50,978 bases of DNA from contig JAHLWZ010000663.1 in the NCBI GenBank assembly GCA_020536535.1, forward strand, positions 1-50,978, read 5' to 3'. This stretch comes from Pelomyxa schiedti (lineage: Eukaryota; Evosea; Pelobiontida; Pelomyxidae). The notes below the pieces were generated by a model, which had not been told where the DNA came from, did no database searches, and was given only the letters and a program-made list of their open reading frames with translations. The translations under genes and the position numbers were made by a program. The stretch's first letter is position 1. Every line of letters starts with the position of its first letter. This document shows, in pieces, positions 11,478-23,600 of the stretch.

Positions 11478-11957
11478 GGCTGGATCTCCCAAGCCAATAA
11501 TCAAGATCCGGGATGACTGGCCCAAAAACTGTTGTGTCTGGTGTCTGCGAAAAAATTTCAGCGCATAGTGAATGTTGTGTGCTGTGATGGGTTCGAAGTG
11601 TGTCGGAGGCAGAGGCGGGAGACTCTGGGTTTTGACCAAACAATAGTCCAGGGACTCCCCTCGGTCGATTCACTTCTGAACTGGCTGAATAAAAGAATCA
11701 ACAGACCGGAACGCTCTCATTTTTGGACTCACACTTTTTGGGTCGTTGGATCTTGCCATGTGATGCTCCTCAGAGGCTGGAAAGACCACGAAACGGTAGA
11801 ACGTGTGGTCCAGACATTTCAGAATTTTCCCCTCACAGGGTACAGAGTCCCAATTTTCGTTATCGTAGCTCGGGACGAAGATAGGAAAAATTGTTTTTTA
11901 TTTTAGTAGGAGAAACTTTGGGGTTTCTTTTTAGGTAGGTGGGGTGGATGGATTATG
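11478..11957. other. interval between GPR107-like start and MAT stop
   Basis: Both neighbours are on the minus strand, so this holds the 3' UTR of the synthetase gene and the promoter of the GPR107-like gene. Both strands stay open for 70-120 codons here (plus about 11532-11906; minus about 11654-11865), but neither frame starts with ATG and neither resembles a family, so I do not call a gene. Confidence 0.4.
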
Positions 11958-13406
11958 TTAGAATTTGAGTGTCTTGGGTACTTCCCAGGTGAAGTCTGGG
12001 TCATCGGTGCGACCGAAGTGGCCACCAGAAGCGGTCTTGAGGTAAATGGGTCGGCGGAGTTGAAGTATCCTGATAATGACACCTGGCCTGAGGTCGAAGT
12101 TGTTGAGAACAATGGCCGTGAGGTCCTCGTCAGAGCGGCCGCCGGTGGCACTGTTGTAGGAGTTCACATAGACGGAGAGAGGCGTGGCTACTCCAATGGA
12201 GTAGCTGACTTGGACAAGAACCCTCTTGCAGAGTCCGGCTGCGACGAGGGACTTGGCGATCCACCTGGCAACATAGGCACCAGAGCGATCTACCTAAGAA
12301 AAGTAAGGCAGAATATAGGGCTGGAATCTAGTAACCTTGCTGGGATCCTTTCCGGAGAAAGCACCACCACCATGGGCACCCCATCCACCGTAGCTGTCAA
12401 CAATAATCTTGCGGCCAGTGAGACCTGCATCTCCTTGTGGTCCACCAATGACGAACCTAATTGATTTGGTGAGTAAAGTGAGGGGAAATCGACTGCGCTT
12501 TCACCTTCCAGATGGGTTAAGGTGGTAAATGGTTCTCTCATCGAGATATTTGGCGGGGATAACGGGTTTAATGATGTACTCCATGAGGTCGTGGCGGATT
12601 TGTTCGTTGGTTACTTCTGGGTTGTGCTGGGTGGAGATGACAACTGTGTGAACCCTCCTTGGAATAAGGATTTTGGTTGTGGGATCCTTGACGTACTCGC
12701 ATGTAACCTGCAAGTCCGTAAGACGCAATAACGAAACTTTACAACGGGAGAGGAACCTGAGTCTTGGCATCAGGGCGAAGCCACCCTACAATGTTGGTTT
12801 TGCGAGCAACAGTGAGGCGGGTGATGAGCTGTTGGGCCAAAATGTGAGTGAGTGGCATGAGCTCTGGGGTCTCATCAGTGGCGTATCCGAACATGTGTCC
12901 CTGATCACCAGCACCAATGTTGTCTGGGTCACCCTTGTCAATGCTCTGGGAAATATCTGGGGATTGTTGTTCGATGGCAAGCATGACACTGCAGCTCTTA
13001 TAATCCAATCCCTTATTGGCATCGTCGTAACCGATTTGCTTAATGGTGTTGCGGATAACCTGCGAATCAAAGTTAAAACGAAACAAGGAAAGAAGAAAGA
13101 TACCGTGCTGTAGTCAATGACAGCCTTGGTGGTGATTTCTCCGAAGGCCATCACCATTCCGGTTTTTGTGCAACTTTCGCACGCGACACGCGACATTGGG
13201 TCCTAATGCGCAACCGCCATTTCGTAAGAAAGAAAGAAAGAAGCTGTGCGCATAGCAATTTAAAAAAAAAACCAGCGATAGAGTACCTGGGCCAAACAGG
13301 CATCAAGAATCGCGTCAGAGACCTGATCGCAAAGTTTGTCGGGGTGTCCCTCACTGACACTTTCCGACGTGAACAACACCACTCCGGGTTCCACTGTCGC
13401 TGCCAT
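11958..13406 (-). CDS. MAT: S-adenosylmethionine synthetase (EC 2.5.1.6)
   Basis: Makes S-adenosylmethionine from methionine and ATP in the cytosol, feeding methyl transfer and polyamine synthesis. First exon: [20 protein letters not shown] followed by [16 protein letters not shown], which carries the ATP- and metal-binding residues. Later exons give [19 protein letters not shown], the hallmark [27 protein letters not shown], the glycine-rich loop [35 protein letters not shown] and [20 protein letters not shown] just before the stop. All core motifs are present, so the enzyme should be active. Five or six exons; length as usual for the family. The start is the first ATG, directly before the conserved N-terminus. 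Confidence 0.96.
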
Positions 13407-13643
13407 TTAGATCTTGTATTGTCGCGTGTCGCTCCCTTGTGATCTTGGACTTTAGTTTGAAAATGGTGACACACGAAAGTCTTACCCTTTTAAAAAAAGA
13501 TCACTCCCGTTTTCGGGGAACCTCAAAAGCAAATGCAAAAAGTCAACACATCATCCGTGATGGTTTTTTGTTGCACAATAGCCTTTGTGGAATCTTTTGT
13601 TTATTTTTTGTTCTTCTCTGTCTACAACACATTTCGGGAAGCA

Positions 13644-16600
13644 TTACATAAACTGAAACACTATGGTGCTGAGGTTGTCTGTGCTACCTTGCAAAAACGC
13701 TAGGGAGGGTGAGTGGGTTGAGAAAAATAGTAGTACAACCTGCATCCCTTAGTGCGGTTGCAGCATCAGTAGCATTATCTCTTTCCCTGTGGGTCTTAAG
13801 AGAGGAGAAAGTGAAGAGAAATCCGGTCACACCTGACTATGTTTACAGCTTCTTGGGATGTGAGCACATCCCAAACACCATCGCACGCAAGAATGAGGTA
13901 CTTGTCAGTTGGTTGCAATTGTATAACAGAGATATCTGGAACACCAGATATAGTGGGCTGTTTGCAAGATATTAGAGTGGATGGAGGATTAATATGAGGA
14001 AACTTTAAAGGCACTATCACCCAGTGCCCTGGACAAAGCCAGTTCACCGAAAACTCGGCCTGAAAAACGTGAAAAATGTATTGAATGGCGAAAACCAACC
14101 ATTGACAGTAACAAAACCACCTAATTTTGTCAAAATTCTCCTTAGAGTGAATTATATTATTACGAGTGATTTAGATACCCGTTTGTAAAATTCGTTTTAA
14201 TTCGGATGGAGTCTCTGGTTTGTGGTCATCAGAAAGATCGATAGCAGTATTATTTCGGCACAAAACAGCACGGGAATCCCCCAAATTAGCAACGTACAAC
14301 TGAAGATGTTAATTCAACAAAATTATCACTGATATGTACCTCGCCAGTTGGGACAAACAAAGCAAGAACTGCAGCACTTCCATCCCCAAGCTTGAATGAA
14401 GCTATCTCCTTTTGACACTATAGCAGAAATTTAGGGAAGTATAATGCCATATATACTCGCTACTTCATCAAAGGCTGTCCACAGTGCATCACATACGTCC
14501 GCGTGGCCTTGAAATATTAACGAAAAATCAAACAGGCATCAGGAGTACTTAAACTGTGCTTGGCAGCTAAATGGGTGGAGAGGAGACCAGGTAAATCCCT
14601 GCAAGCAAGTTGGGGTACTGTAACCCCACTATGCCCATCAAAAATAGCAGCCAGATGAAAGCTGGATAATGTAAGTGGTTCACTGAGAACCACCATTGCA
14701 TCTTGCATATCTGGCCGCTTCCCACACATGCTGGCCCAGCCAGCCTAAAAATAAATTAACCGATACCTTGGGGGTGGCACACCAGACACCTGGATTTGGG
14801 GTGTGAAGGGTGGATCATCACTCAACTTCCGGGTATCAGCAAACGGGGGTAGTGGCTCAAAAACCAAATTCCCCTCAACCCAAACATAGGGTGTCGGTGG
14901 AGGGATAGTTGGTCCTGTTTTAATAAAGGGAGGGAACTGAATGTGTCATTTTTCACGCGCATCAATGTCTCGAGAAACCTCTTTTAGTTCGTTGTGATCA
15001 AGGTGAATCTGTCCTGTAATACGGTTAACATAGGCTGAGTAGCAACCCTAGGTGATGGCGTAGCAAACCTAGGGTAGAAATAGCTCCCAAGAAAGGAGGA
15101 ATCACTTTAAGATTGTTCACGCTCAAGTCAAGTTCTGTTGGCATGTTAAAACTTGTAGAAAGTCCCTACGTACCTCTCAAATCTGTTAATTTTGTGATGT
15201 TGTCTGGAAGACTCCTCAGACCATTATGGGAAAGGTTGATATCCTTCAAAGTTGTAACTTCACATAGACTGGTTATCTTCAGGCATCGTTAGAACCATGT
15301 ATAAAAAAATTACCTAAGTACATCAGTTATAACATTGAAGGTAAAGTCGACAACTTCAAGCTTGTGCAAATTGCCCAAATTCATAGGGAGGTTTTGGATA
15401 TGTGCGTTAGACTATCATATGTTTCAGTACAGAAGAGACGGGAATGATGTTTACCATGTAAAGCTTCTTGAGAGAGGATATGGAAGGAATCACTGTTGGT
15501 ACATGCCTCAAAGGGTTGCCAGAAAGGCACAAAACTTCATGGAGAGAAGTATTAAGCGTCACTCAAGTTAAACAATCTAGAAACCTTGCAGGGAAGTAAG
15601 TTCAGCAAGTGAGTCCGGAAGATCTGTAAGCTAAGAAAATGTAAGTAAAAGGGAAAAAAATTCGTGGAAGGTAAGAACCCTGTTGTATCCAAGCAAGAGG
15701 ACTTGGAGACTGTTCAAGCAACTTATGGTTGCAGGAATTGAAGTCAATCGATTCCCAGAGAGATTGAGATTCATAATTTGTCGGAGATTTCCGAAAAGTG
15801 GATCATGCAGTTCTGTAAGATTATTGTAGGCCAGTGACAGATTTCTAAGTGGAGCATTATCTTGGTTACTGAAAGAAAATGACTAACCTCACATCTCTGG
15901 CAGCATCCGCAGTTATTAAGAAATCTGTTATGTGGTTTTTGTTAAGGGAAATGGACTGCCACTTTCCCTCTTGAATATGCACTGGGCCACTTATAGCATT
16001 CGAATTGAAGCTGATTTCAGTCTTCAAAAACTAGTAAGCAAAATGTTTAACGAGCAAGCAGTTGTTTACTCACTGAAAATACTGAAAGTGTTGGTAGAGT
16101 GTTGAAGTGATTGAAGTTCAGCATAAGAGCGACTACGGGACAATTCCGGATGTCAGAGTGCAATGTAGAGATGTTGTTACTACTAAACTCAGCAAGTTGC
16201 AACCGCGTTAACTGTGCGAAACTGGGTGGAAGGCTGTCCAAGTTATTTGACCACATTTGGAGAGTCCGCAACCTAAGCACGAGAATTCAACAGTTATTCC
16301 GACAAAAGAAAAAGGGGTGGGGGAGATACGATGCAAGCCCACTGATAGTATCAGGAAGTGATGTAAGTTTGTTATTGGCCACATTGAGGTCACGCAAAAG
16401 GGAAAGGTTTCCAATCTCAGGAGGCAACACAACCAATTCATTTTTTTGGAGAGAAAGTGACACCAAATTTGTAAGCATGCCTTACCCCGAGTAAGCAGTT
16501 TACATATAAGTATTTACTGTGGATACCAATTTGGGAAGGTAAACTCTTCAGAGAATTTCTTCTCAAGTCCAATCTTGAAAGAGTTTAGTATAAATACTTT

Positions 16601-18311
16601 CCCTTTCCCTCACCTCAAGTATTATCAAAAGTGGATGTTGAAGGTGAGCAACATACTTTGTTAAGTTTGTGAGGGCTTCAACTTGTGGTGGCATGTCCTT
16701 CAAGTCGTTTGCACACATTGTTAATGACGACAAGTTTCTCATTGCGCAAACCTTGCATTATCAAACAAGAATAACAAAAATAAGAGAAATACATTCAAGG
16801 GAAAACCACCAAAATTGTTGTGAGAAATATCCATCTGAAAAATTCTTGGACAGATATGGAAGAGAGGAAGGTACTCACTTCGGCGCAATGAAGAACGGGC
16901 ATTTCAGTTATCTTATTTAATAATAGTGCCACAGTATGCAACGTTGTAATAGTACTAAGCCCACTGGGAAGCTTTTCACACTTAAGAGGCAAGGTAGAGT
17001 GTTCAGAAATACCCGCGAAATTTTGTTCCAGTTTATATCAAGTGATCTGAGATTAGGTACACCAGACCAATCCTCAGGCAGTGTTTCTATCTTGTTTTTG
17101 CTATAGAAATAAGAACGAAGTTTGGATTTTGAAGAGAAACCCAAGGTCCAAGTGCAGCAGAGTGGGACAGTTTATCTGTGGTAACACTTTTATTTTATTA
17201 CCAAACATTCGCAGTGTTTGCAATTGTGTAAATTGCCAGATTTCTTTGGGAATTTCCTATAAAGAAGAAATTAATGGGGACCACTGTTTCTACGTTTCGA
17301 ATAAACAAGGGAAACTAACGGAAAAAAAGTTTCCACTGAGATCAATCATTATAATAGCTGCATAACAACTTGGGTCTATCCTTACAGTTTCTGGCCTCCC
17401 CAAATTCTGACAAAGCAAGTCATGTAAGGAGAGGTTGAAATGAAAGAAGGAGCGGTTTTTGTTTAACCCCTCCCTTCATGCCTTTGCTTTCAACACTATT
17501 CTGTTCCCATTTGCCTGCCAATTTTGTGCTACTGCTACTGCAGCTGACATAGCTAAAAATATCACTGCCGTCAAACTCACAGCACAATAAAATAAAATAA
17601 AATAAAATAAAGAATAATAATAGCTACAACAACAACAACAACAACAACAAAAACAACACAAACGCCAGTGCACACAACAAAGGGTGGGCCAAAAGAAGAA
17701 GAAGATAAGATAAGCACACCAGCAGCCTTATCTTTCCTCTTCCTCTCCTTATATTCCCTGCAAATTTGCAGGTGCTTTGCAAATTGCTCCTCCTGCGCCG
17801 GGTACCTGTGCAGCACACCCCCTCCCCCAACCATCGCAGTGGCCCCAAGTGGCAGCAGTGGTGTCATCATCCCCCCACCTGCACCACCACCACCACCGCC
17901 GCCGCCACCCACTGCCAATTGCTTGGTTGTGGATGCAGCAGTGGTTGTGCTAGCACTAGTACCGCTACTGCTTCTGCTTGTTGTTGTTGTTGCTGTTGTT
18001 GTAGTAGAAGTCGTTGTCGTTGTTGTTGCGGTTCTGGCATGTGGCGGCGGTGGTGATGTCGACGAGGACGTGTGTGCGGCGGCGCTGCTGCTGCTGTAAG
18101 TGGGCGACACGGCCGACGCCATTATGGGACCAGGGGATTGCGGCGGCGGCGGCGGCGGGGCCCCCGTTGCCGCGCCCGTGCTCGTGCTCGTGGTGGCTGA
18201 GGCTGAGGAGTGCTGGTGCCGCGACGCCGGCGGAGGCGGTGGGGGTGTGTGCTGCGGTGGGCTGTGCGTAGGCTCGTTGGTTGCAGTGGAAGAATGTGTG
18301 GCTTTTTGCAT
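13644..18311 (-). CDS. leucine-rich-repeat PP2C phosphatase
   Basis: Metal-dependent Ser/Thr phosphatase with an N-terminal leucine-rich-repeat array. Residues about 1-190 are low complexity (Ser/Thr/Pro/Gly, polyproline and polyglycine), ending HLQICREYKERKRK. After a roughly 300-nt intron, repeats follow across many exons, for example EIPKEIWQFTQLQTLRMFGN, LTNLVSLSLQKNELVVLPPE and LRTLQMWSNNLDSLPPSFAQ. The phosphatase domain starts MCGKRPDMQDAMVV and FHLAAIFDGHSG, and continues YLILACDGVWDVL and GSTDNLSTIVF before TAA at 13644-13646. The metal-binding aspartates of the FDGHSG, ACDG and DN motifs are all present. LRR-PP2C proteins are known from Amoebozoa; fungal adenylate cyclase has the same LRR-PP2C order upstream of its cyclase domain. 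Exon joins within the repeat region are not all resolved. Confidence 0.88.
17585..17655. repeat. intronic microsatellites (aataa)n and (caa)n
   Basis: Five or so copies of aataa (about 17587-17612) are followed by eight or so copies of caa (about 17627-17655). They lie in the long first intron of the LRR-PP2C gene. Confidence 0.8.
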
Positions 18312-18761
18312 GTGTTTGGATGTCACTCCTTCACTTCAACCCCACCGTCCTTGGTGCTTTTTGGGCTGTCAGACTTGGCTTGTGGGTGGCTAAAGTGGGG
18401 GTGTGTCGTGGGCTCAAGTCGCAAAGGGCAGTTATGGGACCGGTCAATACTATAAAAGTGAAAGGGGGAAAAAAAATGCCGTATTGCGGCCTAGGGGTCG
18501 TTGTTTCGTTTTTTTGTTTTTGGTTAGTAGCTGTTCGGTGAAGTGATCGATGCTGATCTTTTTCAGGTCTGAGTAATGGTCTCCCTCCCAGAGACGGAAG
18601 AGCGAATGTCTCACAGGTGGGAAAGAAGAGTATCATTGCCGGAGTGAAAGGCCTGGATCGCCAGAATAAGAAAGAAGAAAGGCTGGGAAGTTCTCAGTTG
18701 CATGACTTTAATTAACCCAGAGAAGGATTAAAGGGGAAAAAAAAAGGAAAAAAGCACGAGA

Positions 18762-20297
18762 ATGATAGGACGAGAGGGGTTTATCGACGAGGAGCACGAG
18801 TCCGCCTTGTTCGCAAAAGACTTTGGTTTCCTTCAGGTCGGTTTGGGTTGGGTCTCCTTCTTCCTCCCTTTTCCCCTCGTCGCGATGCCAACCAAGCCAC
18901 CAACGCGCAGGCCAACCGAGCCGAGATCATCGAGCGCGCTCTGAAGTGGAGTGACATCATACAAGCAACTGCTCAGGACGCGTCGCCATCGGCGGCGGAA
19001 GTGGCTGCGACGCCGTCGGCAACAACAACGACAACAACAACAACAGCAGCAGCAGCCTCTGCTGCTGTTTCTTCTACAGCGACTGAGAGTGCAGCATCCG
19101 GATCTGGTTCTGGGAAATTGAAAGCGCCGAGGCCGTACACATGCGACCATGGTAAGCGCAATTGCAATTATGTGAAAGTATATTTTTATGTAAGGGAAGT
19201 GAAAGCACGCCTTGTGGAACGATATTTTGTTATGTGATTAAAGTTGTATCTTGGTGCCGTCTTGAAATGCTGGCTTTAACTAAGTTTAATAGGGTTAACC
19301 CCTCCTAGAATTGTCATTCTTGATGCCGAACGCACCTTCGTTGACCGCAAGAACATTAATTCACTGGTCAAGTTTTTGACCTTTGTGGACGACGAATTTG
19401 GTGACTACGCACAAGGAATGGCTTTCTTCGCCGCTGCGTTACTTCTGGTTTTGGAGGAAGATAGGTACGATATTTTCACTGGTCGACTTTGACATGTATT
19501 TTTGACCTTGATTAGAGTACTTTCTATTCTTCGCACAGTGGGCCACAACAAACGGTTTTTACCTGGGTATTGGCAAACTGAGGCCGTGAAATACGCCACA
19601 GATGCTTATTACTTTGAGCACCTTCTGAAGAAGTATGTCCTTCACTACAGCCCTGATACGAAGTAACTCCCAAAAGACACTTCCCCCAAATTGCCACCCA
19701 CCTTGCTAACAACTACATTGTCCCTGAAATGTTTTGTTCCAAGTAAGTATATCCCTTGATTGACATTCACTAATCTTACTAAAGGTGGTTTGTCGGCCTA
19801 TGTGTTCACGTGCTACCTTTCGAACACCTCTTCAAGTATAACATAATTTTCCCTCTTTTGTGTCTGACATTTTCAAGCTTTTTTGAGGGGTTTTTCCGGG
19901 AGGGAAAGCCTTATCTGTTCAAGTTTGGTCTCTCACTTGTGGAACAATTGCTTCCACAACTCGAGAGTGCACCAGACACATCCCGGCTATTGGAGGTGCT
20001 TAGACTGGAAAAACTTGGAACTGTTGACCTTGGCGCTATTATTTCCGGAACAAGCCACTTTGATGTGCAAACAGGTGAGATTACTTTTCCTTTCCAAGGT
20101 GGGTGACCAAACCCCAGGCCCTGAGTATGAAGCCCTTTGTGCTGAATTGTACGAAACTAAACTGAGGAAAAGAATAGAAGCTGCCAGAAGACAGTATGCA
20201 TCCCTCTCAAATTTGAAAGGATGAAAAGAACCTTACACTCCACAGGCAGGAAGAAGACTCTGAAGATGAAATAACCTTCTCAGATGAGGAGGACTGA
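18762..20297 (+). CDS. TBC-domain Rab GTPase-activating protein
   Basis: Predicted GTPase-activating protein for Rab-family GTPases. Exon 1 reads MIGREGFIDEEHESALFAKD and joins (CAG|GTCGG...CGCAG|GCC) to ANRAEIIERALKWSDIIQAT and a Ser/Thr/Ala-rich linker. The TBC core follows: PPRIVILDAERTFVDRKN carries the arginine-finger motif (DxxR) and FGDYAQGMAFFAAALLLVLE the glutamine-finger motif (YxQ), so both catalytic residues are kept. Later exons give AVKYATDAYYFEHLLKKY, WFVGLCVHVLPFEHL and KPYLFKFGLSLVEQLLPQLE. The acidic C-terminus EEDSEDEITFSDEED ends at TGA 20295-20297. The specific Rab partner cannot be told. It starts 450 bp from the divergent LRR-PP2C gene. Confidence 0.85.
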
Positions 20298-20677
20298 GTG
20301 CCGTATTCACCACCCAGAGCCTTGATTGTTTTTGTCAATAGAACCAACCAAAGTAGTAAATATTACAAAAGAAAATGCAAGTTCCAACCCCAGCCAACGA
20401 TGCTGCAGTTTCTTTGTCTAATAATTGGTCTTTGTTTGGGGATGTCCAGGGATAATTTAAAAAGAAAAGCGGATTTCTGCGCCGTTTAGAGCCAACGAGC
20501 GTTTGTGGACCATGTTTGATCTCAGCGAAATCAGGAGATCAAATCAACCACATCATACAGGAATGAGCCACGTTCTTCGAAAGTTAGATCGGCGAAGGAG
20601 GAGACCTGCCGGCAATTGGCTGCAAGAAAAAAACGAAATATCAACAAAGAAAAAAAAACGAAAGACTGTAAAGGCTA
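20298..20677. other. intergenic, no gene seen
   Basis: Between the TBC gene and the cyclase gene, both plus strand. It is A-rich with short open frames only. It should contain the 3' UTR of the first and the promoter of the second. Confidence 0.5.
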
Positions 20678-23600
20678 ATGAGCGAAGTTGGGGGTGAGTC
20701 GGAGGCCGGGTCTGCGACAGCGGGAGATCTTGGCACAGAGCTTGAGGAACGTGGACATGAAACTGACGCAATCAATGAGGATGACGCTGCCGAGCAAGGT
20801 GGTCGATCTAGGGCGTCGTCGTTTTCCAACTCCACGTCATCGACGTCGTTCTCTGCTTCCTCGGCAGACTCATCGTCAACGAAATCGGGACTTAGTGCAC
20901 TCAATCTGGCCACTGTGACAATGTGGTACACTTCGGGCGCACGTGCAAGCACGATGGGGCGATTGGCCGTTCCCCTATTGTTCATTCAAGTCCTTCAAGT
21001 ATGTTTGCCCAATTTTTTTTTTCTTCTTGGCAGGTGTAAGAAGCTTTGGTAGGCAATTAGCTTCACTCTGGATCCTGAGTTGGGCTGGAAGAATATGAGT
21101 AGCGCGTGGGGTAACTTGTTGAAATTTATTACTTTTTTCCGAACTTTGGGAGTGACATATAACTACAGTGAGTACATTTAATTCTATATGGCAAGGTAAC
21201 CGCCCTACAGCAACTATTCTGACACTGGAGATTGTATTTTCTGTATATATTGTACTGATGATAGTTGGTGTAATTGCGGCTACACTCTACCATCGTACAC
21301 AATTCAAGGGGGTGGAAACCAATCTGGGATTAGCTCTTCTTTTTGTGGTCTGGGTCCTTATTTTCCTCTTCCTTAAGTGACTCATTGTTCCAAGGTTGAG
21401 CTATTCGCCACTGTACTATATGCTCCTTTTGCCCACACTACACTAGCAGTAATTGGTTGCGGTGAGACAGCACCCTCTGGCATGAACCAAAAATGTTCTT
21501 CCGCTGCAATGGTAGTTTAATTATGTTGCTCACACTTTTCACTTTCCAAAAGATTATTCAGTCCTCCTCCATGGGGGTGTTGTTTCTACTTGGAACCGCA
21601 ATTACAGTTATCAGTGCCTTGTTTCAGTATGAATACCACATTCTGTCCAAACACCCATTTGCTCGTTTCCTTTCCCGAGGCGAATTGATCTTTTCTTTAA
21701 CGGTTTTCCTTCTACATCCATTTTCAGCCCAACATATTTTCAAAGATTCTTGTTACCTCGTGCTTGTCTCGGTATCTCAAATTTAGCTCGATTCATGTGG
21801 CTGTTGCTCAATCTTTGGTATTCACAGTTTACACCTAACTCGTTCCTGTCCCAATTTTAACAACTCTAGATTGCTTTCTCGTTGCTGTGTGGCTGTGTAG
21901 GCATTGTTGCGTATACACTTGTTTATGCCCCCTATTACAAGTGGTGGGCGAACCATTTGAGAATTGGGTGTTTTTCGGCTGTTACCATCATAGTAATAAT
22001 CTCCATCTTCCAAGTGGTATGTAGAACCATATCCTCATAGTGGTTCTCATTGGTTCCAAGATTTTCCCTCAAAAAGCAACTACCATATTAATCGTCATTA
22101 TCTCTTCTATTGCTCCACTTGTTGGCATTTGCACCTTCAGTTCTGTAATATTTTTCAAGTCTTCTCTCAGAAGTGTGAACAGGTTTTCCTGTCTTGCCAC
22201 TCTTTTTTCTGAGTTTCGTAGGAAGTTTAGAAGCCTACTCCAAGTTGATGGTGTGAATTTATCTGAGGAAAGTCGCCAGATTTTGGTGAATCAACTTGCT
22301 ACACGTCTCTCTACGCTACGGCACATCATTTTTCATCTTTATTGGGACCTTAAAAAGGAGGTTTTCACACCATTTTCATTGGAATTGTTGTAATTTTCCT
22401 AGACTGGGCAAGATTACGCTGACACTCTTAGCAGTGTACTTTTGGCTGCCATAGATGGCCACCACACTGTTATGCCAGAAATTGTATTCTCTTTGTTAAT
22501 TCGTTTCTAAGATGTTCATGTATAACTGTAGTTGTTCTCATTGTTCATGGCCGAACACTCTGAAGATTTACAAACTGTGGCTATCCATGTAGAGCGTGCT
22601 CAAAAGTACAAAATCTCCTGGCCGGACATCAAAATACTTCTCCTTCGAATTGAAGAATACAGAAAGAGAAAAATGCGCACTCTGGATGGTGGCAATGAGG
22701 AAATTGAATCTGTATCTTGGCTCCTGTGATCAACCAAAACTTACCCTTGTAGGGTTTCAGAGAGACAGATAAATTACTCAAAAAAGCAAAAAATGCAATT
22801 AGTCAATTTTGGCAGGTTTAGTAGTGGAGCCAAATTATGTACTAAATCCCAATCAGCAAGTTAGTTCCCGTGATGTTTCAGGCCTTCCCGCCGTTATCTC
22901 CGCCCTAGATAAGGCAGAACAGAAGGCACTACTTATTTTTGGAAGGCTCTTGAAGAAGTTTCCCAAGTCTTCCAAGGTGCTGCGCCAGTATGGAATGTTT
23001 CTGGAGGAGGTACTGTAAGTGGTTGTACTATTACTCTCCAACACGAAAAGGTTTCAAATGAGCCTCAAACGGCGCAATTAATGTATGCAAATGCCGATTT
23101 ACTTGAAGAAAGCCAACCCAAGCACCACAAGCATAAAATGATGGCTTCAGGGCATTCACACAGTAGTCACAGGCATAAATCAGTTGGAAGTGTGATATTC
23201 TTAGCCACTTCGAATCTTTAACTGCTACTCAGATTCTGTACTGCATGCCAATGATCCAGGCAAGCATAAGCACCTCGCAGAGATACAAAAACTTCAGTCA
23301 TACAAAGACAATATAGAAAACTTGGATAAATCCAAATTCAGGTTCCAACTAATTAATAAACAAAGGCACCCACCCATTTTCCTCCAATTCAATTTCCTTC
23401 AGACAACTTCAATTTGCCATTTTCGCGGTTATAACTTGTATGCCTTACCTTCCATTACTATACTCAACCAAGAAAAAGTTTCGTTGATTAATGTCACTCT
23501 CCTCTATGGGTTCTCCCTCTGGTCATTCCGGTAACACCCAAAAAACTTCCATGTCCTGACTTCCTGTTAGGAGTCTTAGTTTTGCTTATAAGCAGACATC

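Noticed and set aside
11532-11906. 124-codon plus-strand frame
   Set aside because: It begins with TTG, has no early ATG, and lies in the expected UTR/promoter interval. The opposite strand is equally open.
17668-18393. Long plus-strand frames opposite the LRR-PP2C first exon
   Set aside because: Val/Cys/Gly-rich shadows of GC-rich simple sequence; the minus-strand exon leads into the homologous protein.
18973-19167. Minus-strand frame with a polyvaline run
   Set aside because: Mirror of the Thr/Ala repeats in the TBC gene linker.
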